NCBI RefSeq assembly: GCF_023898315.1
Contig: NC_064614.1
Span: 1,054,318,432 to 1,054,382,431 of the forward strand
DNA from: Schistocerca nitens
Lineage: Eukaryota; Arthropoda; Insecta; Orthoptera; Acrididae
Length of the DNA: 64,000 nt
Direction: 5' to 3'
Shown: positions 13,217-27,194 of the stretch, piece after piece
How positions within the stretch are numbered: the first letter of the stretch is position 1
How the letters are laid out: each line of letters begins with the position of its first letter
Program-made: the position numbers and the translations under genes
Notes under the pieces: model-generated
What the model was told of the DNA's origin: nothing
What the model saw: the letters and a program-made list of their open reading frames with translations, nothing else
Databases searched by the model: none

Positions 13217-15362
13217 ATGTTGGATTTGAGTGGGAGCCTCTCGTTCCAAACAACAATCAGCATCTATACCTCAATGGGAAGGGCCATCAATTACTCTTTC
13301 TGTACACCTTACATATACTGCAACTTTCACTACAACAACAGACTTTCCTTCTCTCTCAGCATCTGCATTAGGGTCTTCGAACACCTTCTACTCTCTTCCT
13401 AATAAAAACAGTCACGGGTTTTACTCTCATCACCTGGCTCATACAAAACTCCAAAATCTCAATAATGCAACTCTCACGATCATATTTTATAACAGGTCTC
13501 AAACATTACCAACTTGCTAGTCATTGTTTCTTACATCTATACACTCCAACCACACCTATGTTCATTTACCTCTAACAACTCTTGGGACTCATTCTCAGTT
13601 CCAATCTCTCTTTTACACACTGTACCCGCATTGCCTTTATCAACACATCATCACTCACTCTACTCTTGGATATACTACCTTCAGTCACACTTCCCTCTTT
13701 TCACAGGGCACCTACGATTAACTCGCAAACAAATATATTAAATCATCCACATTTCTGCTCAACTCAGGTCTCCTCCTAGTCTTCCATACACAGCGTGTCA
13801 ACTGCACCAATACCTACTCCATTATTTACATTCTTATCTCCAACATGCTACCAACTCACACAAGGGACATCCAAGGACCAAGAATTGCCTGGGCAATGGG
13901 AATCTCCACCTCATACATTTTAAACTCCATTCTCACAAAATACTCTCTTTTCAGTGTTTTCAGCTCATACACATCACTAACATTCCAAATATTTTGAGAA
14001 TAAACCTATAAAACCTTATCAACTAGCCTCATTTTTAGGGGATCAATCTACAGGGGGAACAAAATTTCTTTCATAACAATTGAACAAACATCCATTTTTT
14101 CTCTTTTTTCCTTTCTATACTCGCTCTAAATTCTCTCATCCTCGCTACCTCATCCAAAGTGAGTTATTATTTGATTGGTCTTCTATTCGTACATCTGTCT
14201 ACCAACTTCAAAGGATATTTTACTCTCTGGGACAATATATATTCACCTCTATGGATTATCATTTCGTCAAGTCACACACACTACTAAATCACCGTATCAC
14301 TAACTGTCCAAACTCAAATATTGTAGGCAAGCCATACAGGGGCAACATAGTTCACAAACCACTCACCACCAAACTCTATTTTGTCAGCAATCAGCCTTCA
14401 CTGAATCACACCTCATCACTACCACACCTCATTCCTAACTTTTTTACATTTTCTCTGGGGTACTGTTTTATTTCCTCATATAAACATTAACCACTACACT
14501 GACACACCCTTCTTTTATCTTCTCTGCACCATTCTTCAACCTTGTATTATACCACCTTTACAAAATTTAACATCAACTTCACCTCACTCACGTTTTTAAC
14601 TCGACTTCAAACCATACACCATCGGTTACTCCATTCTTTCGAAAACCAGAACATCACTACTTCATTACCTTCATCATTTCTAATTGTCACATTACTCCAA
14701 TTTCATAAATCTCCACATCACCCACATACCAACTACTTCGTACACACTCTCTCATACTTTAGATGTCTCCACTATATCATTTCCTCTCGTATTCTAAATA
14801 TTAAGGGACTGTACTTCCTACACCTTTCTACCTCCATAACAAATGTCAAAGGGTAAATTCTTTTACACTAAGCCACAACAAACAAAATAACCAGACACAA
14901 TATAAACCTTCTTTACAATCTTATCAATAACCAAGGGTCTCTCAAGTCTCTTTATTTACTAGTCTTCACTGTATTTCACTTCACAATAGCTAATAACCTC
15001 TCCACAATTGGACTCTTTGTAACTTCTACAAATTTTAATACTAACACAATCACACTCCAGAAAGCCACTCTCCATTACCAACGTCAAGTTTCACCTTCAT
15101 CATCTACATTTTCAATATTTCCTGTTCTCAACATCAGTACAACTCATTTACCTAATAGGGGTACCAATAAAACTTCTTATCCCGTCACACATAAATACTT
15201 CCTCACTATCATTATTCTCTACCACACAAACTGAAATAACTAATTCTATTGCTTGGGAATGGGCCACGTCCTCACACACACACACCTCCATCCTAAAATT
15301 TCACCTCACATCAGATATCTACACCATTTCGATACACATCGTAAATTAACATAAATTCTATA
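13217..15362 (+). repeat. Unit U7 (2,146 bp, type G copy)
   Basis: I found no base difference from U5 when reading the two side by side at an offset of 4,291 bp. It keeps the TAG-bearing 'cctcctagtc', 'acaattgaac' and 'aaatgtcaaag'. Confidence 0.97.
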
Positions 15363-15624
15363 ATGTTGGATTTGAGTGGGAGCCTCTTATTCCAAACAAC
15401 AATCAGCATCTATACCTCAATGGGAAGGGCCATCAATTACACTTTCTGTACACCTTACATATATTGCAACTTCCACTACAACAACAGATTTTCCTTCTCT
15501 CCCAGCATCTGCACTAGGGTCTTCGAACACCTTCTACTCTCTTCCTAATTTTAACAGTCACGGTCTTAATCTCACCACCTGGCTCATACAAAAATTCAAA
15601 AACTTAATAATGCAACACTCACGA
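15315..15624 (+). repeat. Diverged tract within U8
   Basis: This is the same tract as in U6, carried along by the dimer duplication. No difference from the U6 tract was found. Confidence 0.88.
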
Positions 15625-17507
15625 TCATATTTTATAACAGGTCTCAAACATTACCAACTTGCTAGTCATTGTTTCTTACATCTATACACTCCAACCACAC
15701 CTATGTTCATTTACCTCTAACAACTCTTGGGACTCATTCTCAGTTCCAATCTCTCTTTTACACACTGTACCCGCATTGCCTTTATCAACACATCATCACT
15801 CACTCTACTCTTGGATATACTACCTTCAGTCAGACTTCCCTCTTTTCACAGGGCACCTACGATTAACTCGCAAACAAATATATTAAATCATCCACATTTC
15901 TGCTCAACTCAGGTCTCCTCCTACTCTTCCATACACAGCGTGTCAACTGCACCAATACCTACTCCATCATTTACATTCTTATCTCCAACATGCTACCAAC
16001 TCACACAAGGGACATCCAAGGACCAAGAATTGCCTGGGCAATGGGAATCTCCACCTCATACATTTTGAATTCCATTCTCACAAAATACTCTCTTTTCAGT
16101 GTTTTCAGCTCATACACATCACCAACATTCCAAATATTTTGAGAATAAACCTATAAAACCTTATCAACTAGCCTAATTTTTAGGGGATCAATGTACAGGG
16201 GGAACAAAATTTCTTTCATAACAATCGAACAAACATCCATTTTTTCTCTTTTTTCCTTTCTATACTCGCTCTAAATTCTCTCATCCTCGCTACCTCATCC
16301 AAAGTGAGTTATTATTTGATTGGTCTTCTATTCGTACATCTGTCTACCAACTTCAAAGGATATTTTACTCTCTGGGACAACACATATTCACCTCTATGGA
16401 TTATCATTTCGTCAAGTCACACACACTACTAATTCACCGTATCACTAACTGTCCAAACTCAAATCTTGTAGGCATGCCATACAGGGGCAACATAGTTCAC
16501 AAACCATTCACCACCAAACTCTATTTTGTCAGCAATTAGCCTTCACTGAATCACACCTCTTCATTACCACACCTCGTTCCTAACTTTTTTACATTTTCTC
16601 TGGGGTACTGTTTTATTTCCTCATATAAACATTAACCACTACTCTGACACAACCTTCTTTTATCTCCTCTGCACCATTCGTCAACCTTGTATTATACCAC
16701 CTTTACAAAATTTAACATCAACTTCACCTCACTCACGTTTTTAACTCTACTTCAAACCATACACCATTGGTTACTCCATTCTTTCGAAAACCAGAACATC
16801 ACTACTTCATTACCTTCATCATTTCTAATTGTCACATTACTCCAATTTCATAAACCTCCACATCACGCACATACCAACTACTTCGTACACACTCTCTCAT
16901 ACTTTAGTTGTCTCCACTATAGCATTTCCTCTCGTATTCTAAATATTAAGGGACTGTACTTCCTACACCTTTCTACCTCCATAACACATCTCAAAGGGTA
17001 AATTCTTTTACACTAAGCCACAACAAACAAAATAACCAGACACAATATAAACCTTCTTTACAATCTTATCAATAACCAAGGGTCGCTCAAGTCTCTTTAT
17101 TTACTAGTCTTCACTGTATTTCACTTCACAATAGCTAATAACCTCTCCACAATTGGACTCTTTGTAACTTCTACAAATTTTAATACTAACACAATCACAC
17201 TCCAGAAAGCCACTCTCCATTACCAACATCAAGTTTCACCTTCATCATCTACATTTTCAATATTTCCTGTTCTCAACATCAGTACAACTCATTTGCCTAA
17301 TAGGGGTGCCAATAAAACTTCTTATCCCGTCACACATAAATACTTCCTCACTATCATTATTCTCTACCACACAAACTGAAATAACTAATTCTATTGCTTG
17401 GGAATGGGCCACGTCCTCACACACACACACCTCCATCCTAAAATTTCACCTCACATCAGGTATCTACATCATTTCGATACACATCGTAAATTAACATAAT
17501 TTCTATA
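15363..17507 (+). repeat. Unit U8 (2,145 bp, type H copy)
   Basis: I found no base difference from U6 at the 4,291-bp offset. It includes the private GAATTC (16067-16072), the diverged 5' tract and the mutated GGTGCC in the tail. Confidence 0.97.
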
Positions 17508-19655
17508 ATGTTGGATTTGAGTGGGAGCCTCTTATTCCAAACAACAATCAGCATGTATACCTCAATGGGAAGGGCCATCAATTACTCTTTCTGTACACCT
17601 TACATATACTGCAACTTTCACTACAACAACAGACTTTCCTTCTCTCTCAGCATCTGCATTAGGGTCTTCGAACACCTTCTACTCTCTTCCTAATAAAAAC
17701 AGTCACGGGTTTTACTCTCATCACCTGGCTCATACAAAACTCCAAAATCTCAATAATGCAACTCTCACGATCATATTCTATAACAGGTCTCAAACATTAC
17801 CAACTTGCTAGTCATTGTTTCTTACATCTATACACTCCAACCACACCTATGTTCATTTACCTCTAAGAACTCTTGGGACTCATTCTCAGTTCCAATCTCT
17901 CTTTTACACACTGTACCCGCATTGCCTTTATCAACACATCATCACTCACTCTACTCTTGGATATACTACCTTCAGTCAGACTCCCCTCTTTTCACAGGGC
18001 ACCTACGATTAACTCGCAAACAAATATATTAAATCATCCACATTTCTGCTCAACTCAGGTCTCCTCCTACTCTTCCATACACAGCGTGTCAACTGCACCA
18101 ATACCTACTCCATCATTTACATTCTTATCTCCAACATGCTACCAACTCACACAAGGGACATCCAAGGACCAAGAATTGCCTGGGCAATGGGAATCTCCAC
18201 CTCATACATTTTAAACTCCATTCTCACAAAATACTCTCTTTTCAGTGTTTTCAGCTCATACACATCACCAACATTCCAAATATTTTGAGAATAAACCTAT
18301 AAAACCTTATCAACTATCCTAATTTTTAGGGGATCAATCTACAGGGGGAACAAAATTTCTTTCATAACAATCGAACAAACATCCATTTTTTCTCTTTTTT
18401 CCTTTCTATACTCGCTCTAAGTTCTCTCATCCTCGCTATCTCATCCAAAGTGAGTTATTATTTGATTGGTCTTCTATTCGTACATCTGTCTACCAACTTC
18501 AAAGGATATTTTACTCTCTGGGACAATACATATTCACCTCTATGGATTATCATTTCGTCAAGTCACACACACTACTAAATCACCGTATCACTAACTGTCC
18601 AAACTCAAATCTTGTAGGCAAGCCATACAGGGGCAACATAGTTCACAAACCACTCGCCACTAAACTCTATTTTGTCAGCAATTAGCCTTCACTGAATCAC
18701 ACCGCTTCACCACCACACCTCGTTCCTAACTTTTTTACATTTTCTCTGGGGTACTGTTTTATTTCCTCATATAAACATTAACCACTACACTGACACAACC
18801 TTCTTTTATCTTCTCTGCACCATTCTTCAACCTTGTATTATACCACCTTTACAAAATTTAACATCAACTTCACCTCACTCACGTTTTTAACTCGACTTCA
18901 AACCATACACCATCGGTTACTCCATTCTTTCGAAAATCAGAACATCACTACTTCATTACCTTCATCATTTCTAATTGTCACATTACTCCAATTTCATAAA
19001 GCTCCACATCACGCACATACCAACTACTTCGTACACACTCTCTCATACTTTAGATGTCTCCACTATATCATTTCCTATCGTATTCTAAATATTAAGGGAC
19101 TGTACTTCCTACACCTTTCTATCTCCATAACACATCTCAAAGGGTAAATTCTTTTACACTAAGCCACAACAAACAAAATAACCAGACACAATATAAACCT
19201 TCTTTACAATCTTATCAATAACCAAGGGTCGCTCAAGTCTCTCTTTATTTACTAGTCTTCACTGTATTTCACTTCACAATAGCTAATAACCTCTCCACAA
19301 TTGGACTCTTTGTAACTTCTACAAATTTTAATACTAACACAATCACACTCCAGAAAGCCACTCTCCATTACCAACATCAAGTTTCACCTTCATCATCTAC
19401 ATTTTCAATATTTCCTGTTCTCAACATCAGTACAACTCATTTGCCTAATAGGGGTACCAATAAAACTTCTTATCCCGTCACACATAAATACTTCCTCACT
19501 ATCATTATTCTCTACCACACAAACTGAAATAACTAATTCTATTGCTTGGGAATGGGCCACGTCCTCACACACACACACCTCCATCCTAAAATTTCACCTC
19601 ACATCAGGTATCTACATCATTTCGATACACATCGTAAATTAACATAATTTCTATA
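17508..19655 (+). repeat. Unit U9 (2,148 bp, type D)
   Basis: This is a full copy with +2 from 'ctctctttattt'. Type D markers are 'ctcttattcc', 'agcatgtatacc', 'cagactcccctc', 'gctctaagttc' and 'cgctatctc'. It also carries 'cactcgccac', 'gaaaatcagaac', 'ataaagctcc' and 'tttcctatcg', shared with U12. Confidence 0.97.
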
Positions 19656-20755
19656 ATGTTGGATTTGAGTGGGAGCCTCTCGATCCAAACAACAATCAGC
19701 ATCTATACCTCAATGGGAAGGGCCATCAATTACTCTTTCTGTACACCTTACATATACTGCAACTTTCACTACAACAACAGACTTTCCTTCTCTCTCAGCA
19801 TCTGCATTAGGGTCTTCGAACAACTTCTATTCTCTTCCTAATAAAAACAGTCACGGGTTTTACTCTCATCACCTGGCTCATACAAAACTCCAAAATCTCA
19901 ATAATGCAACTCTCACGATCATATTCTACAACAGGTCTCAAATATTACCAACTTGCTAGTCATTGTTTCTTACATCTATACACTCCAACCACACCTATGT
20001 TCATTTACCTCTAAGAACTCTTGGGACTCATTCTCAGTTCCAATCTCTCTTTTACACACTGTACCCGCATTGCCTTTATCAACACATCATCACTCATTCT
20101 ACTCTTGGATATACTACCTTCAGTCAGACTCCCCTCTTTTCACAGGGCACCTACGATTAACTCGCAAACAAATATATTAAATCATCCACATTTCTGCTCA
20201 ACTCAGGTCTCCTCCTACTCTTGCATACACAGCGTGTCAACTGCACCAATACCTACTCCATCATTTACATTCTTATCTCCAACATGCTACCAACTCACAC
20301 AAGGGACATCCAAGGACCAAGAATTGCCTGGGCAATGGGAATCTCCACCTCATACTTTTTAAACTCCATTCTCACAAAATACTCTCTTTTCAGTGTTTTC
20401 AGCTCATACACATCACCAACATTCCAAATATTTTGAGAATAAACCTATAAAACCTTATCAACTAGCCTAATTTTTAGGGGATCAATCTACAGGGGGAACA
20501 AAATTTCTTTCATAACAATCGAACAAACATCCATTTTTTCTCTTTTTTCCTTTCTATACTCGCTCTAAATTCTCTCATCCTCGCTATCTCATCCAAAGTG
20601 AGTTATTATTTTATTGGTCTTCTATTCGTACATCTGTCTACCAACTTCAAAGGATATTTTACTCTCTGGGACAATACATATTCACCTCTATGGATTATCA
20701 TTTCGTCAAGTCACACACACTACTAAATCACCGTATCACTAACTGTCCAAACTCA
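17508..20755 (+). repeat. D-E block, copy 1 (offset 6,439 bp = 3 units)
   Basis: U9 and most of U10 match U12 and most of U13. I noted differences only at 17555 (G against C) and at single sites near 18660, 19057 and 19157. Similarity breaks after about 20755. Confidence 0.8.
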
Positions 20756-21801
20756 AATCTTGTAGGCAAGCCATACAGGGGCAACATAGTTCACAAACCA
20801 CTCACCACCAAACTCTATTTTGTCAGCAATTAGCCTTCACTGAATCACACCGCTTCACCACCACACCTCGTTCCTAACTTTTTTACATTTTCTCTGGGGT
20901 ACTGTTTTATTTCCTCATATAAACATTAACCACTACACTGACACAACCTTCTTTTATCTTCTCTGCACCATTCTTTAACCTTGTATTATACCACCTTTAC
21001 AAAATTTAACATCAACTTCACCTCACTCACGTTTTTAACTCTACTTCAAACCATACACCATCGGTTACTCCATTCTTTCGAAAACCAGAACATCACTACT
21101 TCATTACCTTCATCATTTCTAATTGTCACATTACTCCAATTTCATAAACCTCCACATCACGCACATACCAACTACTTCGTACACACTCTCTCATACTTTA
21201 GATGTCTCCACTATAGCATTTCCTCTCGTATTCTAAATATTAAGGGACTGTACTTCCTACACCTTTCTACCTCCATAACACATCTCAAAGGGTAAATTCT
21301 TTTACACTAAGCCACAACAAACAAAATAACCAGACTCAATATAAACCTTCTTTACAATCTTATCAATAACCAAGGGTCGCTCAAGTCTCTTTATTTACTA
21401 GTCTTCACTGTATTTCACTTCACAATAGCTAATAACCTCTCCACAATTGGACTCTTTGTAACTTCTACAAATTTTAATACTAACACAATCACACTCCAGA
21501 AAGCCACTCTCCATTACCAACATCAAGTTTCACCTTCATCATCTACATTTTCAATATTTCCTGTTCTCAACATCAGTACAACTCATTTACCTAATAGGGG
21601 TACCAATAAAACTTCTTATACCGTCACACATAAATACTTCCTCACTATCATTATTCTCTACCACACAAACTGAAATAACTAATTCTATTGCTTGGGAATG
21701 GGCCACGTCCTCACACACACACACCTCCATCCTAAAATTTCACCTCACATCAGATATCTACATCATTTCGATACACATCGTAAATTAACATAAATTCTAT
21801 A
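19656..21801 (+). repeat. Unit U10 (2,146 bp, type E)
   Basis: Type E markers are 'cctctcgatcc', 'gaacaacttctattc', 'cactcattctac', 'ctcttgcatac', 'catactttttaaac' and 'ttattttattgg'. All are shared with U13 up to about 20755. Beyond that the two differ ('aatcttg' against 'aatattg', 'ctctactt' against 'ctcgactt'), so the copy is mosaic. Confidence 0.97.
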
Positions 21802-22060
21802 ATGTTGGATTTGAGTGGGAGCCTCTCGTTCCCAACAACAATCAGCATCTATACCTCAATGGGAAGGGCCATCAATTACACTTTCTGTACACCTTACATA
21901 TACTGCAACTTCCACTACAACAACAGATTTTCCTTCTCTCCCAGCATCTGCACTAGGGTCTTCGAACACCTTCTACTCTCTTCCTAATTTTAACAGTCAC
22001 GGTCTTACTCTCACCACCTGGCTCATACAAAAATTCAAAAACTTAATAATGCAACTCTCA
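21754..22060 (+). repeat. Diverged tract within U11
   Basis: It shares most tract changes with U6/U8 ('gattttcc', 'ctcccagc', 'taattttaacag', 'aaaattcaaaaactt'). It keeps the common state at some sites ('ctctcg', 'tatactgc', 'caactctc'), so it is an independent or partly converted copy. Confidence 0.85.
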
Positions 22061-23946
22061 CGATCATATTTTATAACAGGTCTCAAACATTACCAACTTG
22101 CTAGTCATTGTTTCTTACATCTATACACTCCAACCACACCTATGTTCATTTACCTCTAACAACTCTTGGGACTCATTCTCAGTTCCAATCTCTCTTTTAC
22201 ACACTGTACCCGCATTGCCTTTATCAACACATCATCACTCACTCTACTCTTGGATATACTACCTTCAGTCAGACTTCCCTCTTTTCACAGGGCACCTACG
22301 ATTAACTCGCAAACAAATATATTAAATCATCCACATTTCTGCTCAACTCAGGTCTCCTCATACTCTTCCATACACAGCGTGTCAACTGCACCAATACCTA
22401 CTCCATCATTTACATTCTTATCTCCAACATGCTACCAACTCACACAAGGGACATCCAAGGACCAAGAATTGCCTGGGCAATGGGAATCTCCACCTCATAC
22501 TTTTTAAACTCCATTCTCACAAAATACTCTCTTTTCAGTGTTTTCAGCTCATACACATCACCAACATTCCAAATATTTTGAGAATAAACCTATAAAACCT
22601 TATCAACTAGCCTAATTTTTAGGGGATCAATCTACAGGGGGAACAAAATTTCTTTCATAACAATCGAACAAACATCCATTTTTTCTCTTTTTTCCTTTCT
22701 ATACTCGCTCTAAATTCTCTCATCCTCGCTATCTCATCCAAAGTGAGTTATTATTTTATTGGTCTTCTATTCGTACATCTGTCTACCAACTTCAAAGGAT
22801 ATTTTACTCTCTGGGACAATACATATTCACCTCTATGGATTATCATTTCGTCAAGTCACACACACTACTAAATCACCGTATCACTAACTGTCCAAACTCA
22901 AATCTTGTAGGCAAGCCATACAGGGGCAACATAGTTCACAAACCACTCACCACCAAACTCTATTTTGTCAGCAATTAGCCTTCACTGAATCACACCGCTT
23001 CACCACCACACCTCGTTCCTAACTTTTTTACATTTTCTCTGGGGTACTGTTTTATTTCCTCATATAAACATTAACCACTACACTGACACAACCTTCTTTT
23101 ATCTTCTCTGCACCATTCTTCAACCTTGTATTATACCACCTTTACAAAATTTAACATCAACTTCACCTCACTCACGTTTTTAACTCGACTTCAAACCATA
23201 CACCATCGGTTACTCCATTCTTTCGAAAATCAGAACATCACTACTTCATTACCTTCATCATTTCTAATTGTCACATTACTCCAATTTCATAAAGCTCCAC
23301 ATCACGCACATACCAACTACTTCGTACACACTCTCTCATACTTTAGATGTCTCCACTATATCATTTATTCTCGTATTCTAAATATTAAGGGACTGTACAT
23401 CCTACACCTTTCTATCTCCATAACACATCTCAAAGGGTAAATTCTTTTACACTAAGCCACAACAAACAAAATAACCAGACACAATATAAACCTTCTTTAC
23501 AATCTTATCAATAACCAAGGGTCGCTCAAGTCTCTTTATTTACTAGTCTTCACTGTATTTCACTTCACAATAGCTAATAACCTCTCCACAATTGGACTCT
23601 TTGTAACTTCTACAAATTTTAATACTAACACAATCACACTCCAGAAAGCCACTCTCCATTACCAACATCAAGTTTCACCTTCATCATCTACATTTTCAAT
23701 ATTTCCTGTTCTCAACATCAGTACAACTCATTTGCCTAATAGGGGTACCAATAAAACTTCTTATCCCGTCACACATAAATACTTCCTCACTATCATTATT
23801 CTCTACCACACAAACTGAAATAACTAATTCTATTGCTTGGGAATGGGCCACGTCCTCAGACACACACACCTCCATCCTAAAATTTCACCTCACATCAGGT
23901 ATCTACATCATTTCGATACACATCGTAAATTAACATAATTTCTATA
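21802..23946 (+). repeat. Unit U11 (2,145 bp, type F mosaic)
   Basis: The 5' part carries the diverged tract of U6/U8 ('taattttaacag', one base short). The middle carries type E markers ('catactttttaaac', 'ttattttattgg'). The 3' part carries 'gaaaatcagaac' and 'ataaagctcc' as in U9. The unit therefore looks assembled from three variant sources. Private changes are 'cgttcccaac', 'tcctcatactc' and 'catttattctcg'. Confidence 0.97.
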
Positions 23947-26094
23947 ATGTTGGATTTGAGTGGGAGCCTCTTATTCCAAACAACAATCAGCATCTATACC
24001 TCAATGGGAAGGGCCATCAATTACTCTTTCTGTACACCTTACATATACTGCAACTTTCACTACAACAACAGACTTTCCTTCTCTCTCAGCATCTGCATTA
24101 GGGTCTTCGAACACCTTCTACTCTCTTCCTAATAAAAACAGTCACGGGTTTTACTCTCATCACCTGGCTCATACAAAACTCCAAAATCTCAATAATGCAA
24201 CTCTCACGATCATATTCTATAACAGGTCTCAAACATTACCAACTTGCTAGTCATTGTTTCTTACATCTATACACTCCAACCACACCTATGTTCATTTACC
24301 TCTAAGAACTCTTGGGACTCATTCTCAGTTCCAATCTCTCTTTTACACACTGTACCCGCATTGCCTTTATCAACACATCATCACTCACTCTACTCTTGGA
24401 TATACTACCTTCAGTCAGACTCCCCTCTTTTCACAGGGCACCTACGATTAACTCGCAAACAAATATATTAAATCATCCACATTTCTGCTCAACTCAGGTC
24501 TCCTCCTACTCTTCCATACACAGCGTGTCAACTGCACCAATACCTACTCCATCATTTACATTCTTATCTCCAACATGCTACCAACTCACACAAGGGACAT
24601 CCAAGGACCAAGAATTGCCTGGGCAATGGGAATCTCCACCTCATACATTTTAAACTCCATTCTCACAAAATACTCTCTTTTCAGTGTTTTCAGCTCATAC
24701 ACATCACCAACATTCCAAATATTTTGAGAATAAACCTATAAAACCTTATCAACTATCCTAATTTTTAGGGGATCAATCTACAGGGGGAACAAAATTTCTT
24801 TCATAACAATCGAACAAACATCCATTTTTTCTCTTTTTTCCTTTCTATACTCGCTCTAAGTTCTCTCATCCTCGCTATCTCATCCAAAGTGAGTTATTAT
24901 TTGATTGGTCTTCTATTCGTACATCTGTCTACCAACTTCAAAGGATATTTTACTCTCTGGGACAATACATATTCACCTCTATGGATTATCATTTCGTCAA
25001 GTCACACACACTACTAAATCACCGTATCACTAACTGTCCAAACTCAAATCTTGTAGGCAAGCCATACAGGGGCAACATAGTTCACAAACCACTCGCCACC
25101 AAACTCTATTTTGTCAGCAATTAGCCTTCACTGAATCACACCGCTTCACCACCACACCTCGTTCCTAACTTTTTTACATTTTCTCTGGGGTACTGTTTTA
25201 TTTCCTCATATAAACATTAACCACTACACTGACACAACCTTCTTTTATCTTCTCTGCACCATTCTTCAACCTTGTATTATACCACCTTTACAAAATTTAA
25301 CATCAACTTCACCTCACTCACGTTTTTAACTCGACTTCAAACCATACACCATCGGTTACTCCATTCTTTCGAAAATCAGAACATCACTACTTCATTACCT
25401 TCATCATTTCTAATTGTCACATTACTCCAATTTCATAAAGCTCCACATCACGCACATACCAACTACTTCGTACACACTCTCTCATACTTTAGATGTCCCC
25501 ACTATATCATTTCCTATCGTATTCTAAATATTAAGGGACTGTACTTCCTACACCTTTCTATCTCCATAACACATCTCAAAGGGTAAATTCTTTTACATTA
25601 AGCCACAACAAACAAAATAACCAGACACAATATAAACCTTCTTTACAATCTTATCAATAACCAAGGGTCGCTCAAGTCTCTCTTTATTTACTAGTCTTCA
25701 CTGTATTTCACTTCACAATAGCTAATAACCTCTCCACAATTGGACTCTTTGTAACTTCTACAAATTTTAATACTAACACAATCACACTCCAGAAAGCCAC
25801 TCTCCATTACCAACATCAAGTTTCACCTTCATCATCTACATTTTCAATATTTCCTGTTCTCAACATCAGTACAACTCATTTGCCTAATAGGGGTACCAAT
25901 AAAACTTCTTATCCCGTCACACATAAATACTTCCTCACTATCATTATTCTCTACCACACAAACTGAAATAACTAATTCTATTGCTTGGGAATGGGCCACG
26001 TCCTCACACACACACACCTCCATCCTAAAATTTCACCTCACATCAGGTATCTACATCATTTCGATACACATCGTAAATTAACATAATTTCTATA
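23947..26094 (+). repeat. Unit U12 (2,148 bp, type D copy)
   Basis: This is the counterpart of U9 at an offset of 6,439 bp. It keeps 'cactcgccac' and 'tttcctatcg' but has 'agcatctatacc', 'gatgtcccc' and 'tacattaagcc'. The preceding CA run reads 'cctcagacacac'. Confidence 0.97.
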
Positions 26095-27194
26095 ATGTTG
26101 GATTTGAGTGGGAGCCTCTCGATCCAAACAACAATCAGCATCTATACCTCAATGGGAAGGGCCATCAATTACTCTTTCTGTACACCTTACATATACTGCA
26201 ACTTTCACTACAACAACAGACTTTCCTTCTCTCTCAGCATCTGCATTAGGGTCTTCGAACAACTTCTATTCTCTTCCTAATAAAAACAGTCACGGGTTTT
26301 ACTCTCATCACCTGGCTCATACAAAACTCCAAAATCTCAATAATGCAACTCTCACGATCATATTCTACAACAGGTCTCAAATATTACCAACTTGCTAGTC
26401 ATTGTTTCTTACATCTATACACTCCAACCACACCTATGTTCATTTACCTCTAAGAACTCTTGGGACTCATTCTCAGTTCCAATCTCTCTTTTACACACTG
26501 TACCCGCATTGCCTTTATCAACACATCATCACTCATTCTACTCTTGGATATACTACCTTCAGTCAGACTCCCCTCTTTTCACAGGGCACCTACGATTAAC
26601 TCGCAAACAAATATATTAAATCATCCACATTTCTGCTCAACTCAGGTCTCCTCCTACTCTTGCATACACAGCGTGTCAACTGCACCAATACCTACTCCAT
26701 CATTTACATTCTTATCTCCAACATGCTACCAACTCACACAAGGGACATCCAAGGACCAAGAATTGCCTGGGCAATGGGAATCTCCACCTCATACTTTTTA
26801 AACTCCATTCTCACAAAATACTCTCTTTTCAGTGTTTTCAGCTCATACACATCACCAACATTCCAAATATTTTGAGAATAAACCTATAAAACCTTATCAA
26901 CTAGCCTAATTTTTAGGGGATCAATCTACAGGGGGAACAAAATTTCTTTCATAACAATCGAACAAACATCCATTTTTTCTCTTTTTTCCTTTCTATACTC
27001 GCTCTAAATTCTCTCATCCTCGCTATCTCATCCAAAGTGAGTTATTATTTTATTGGTCTTCTATTCGTACATCTGTCTACCAACTTCAAAGGATATTTTA
27101 CTCTCTGGGACAATACATATTCACCTCTATGGATTATCATTTCGTCAAGTCACACACACTACTAAATCACCGTATCACTAACTGTCCAAACTCA
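23947..27194 (+). repeat. D-E block, copy 2
   Basis: This is the partner of 17508-20755. The tail of U13 beyond it matches U11 rather than U10, which points to later exchange. Confidence 0.8.

Larger units (their letters stand above)
8840..13241 (+). repeat. Duplicated dimer block, copy 1 (offset 4,291 bp)
   Basis: Comparing each position with the one 4,291 bp further on, I found no mismatch between 8840 and 13241. Identity is broken on the left at 8839 ('cctcaccc' against 'cctcacac') and on the right at 13242-13243 ('ctcgttcc' against 'ctcttattcc'). The block spans U5 and U6 with short flanks. Confidence 0.9.
13131..17532 (+). repeat. Duplicated dimer block, copy 2
   Basis: This is the partner of 8840-13241 and overlaps it by about 110 bases, as expected for a tandem dimer. 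It spans U7 and U8. All rare markers of U5 and U6 recur in the same order. Confidence 0.9.
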
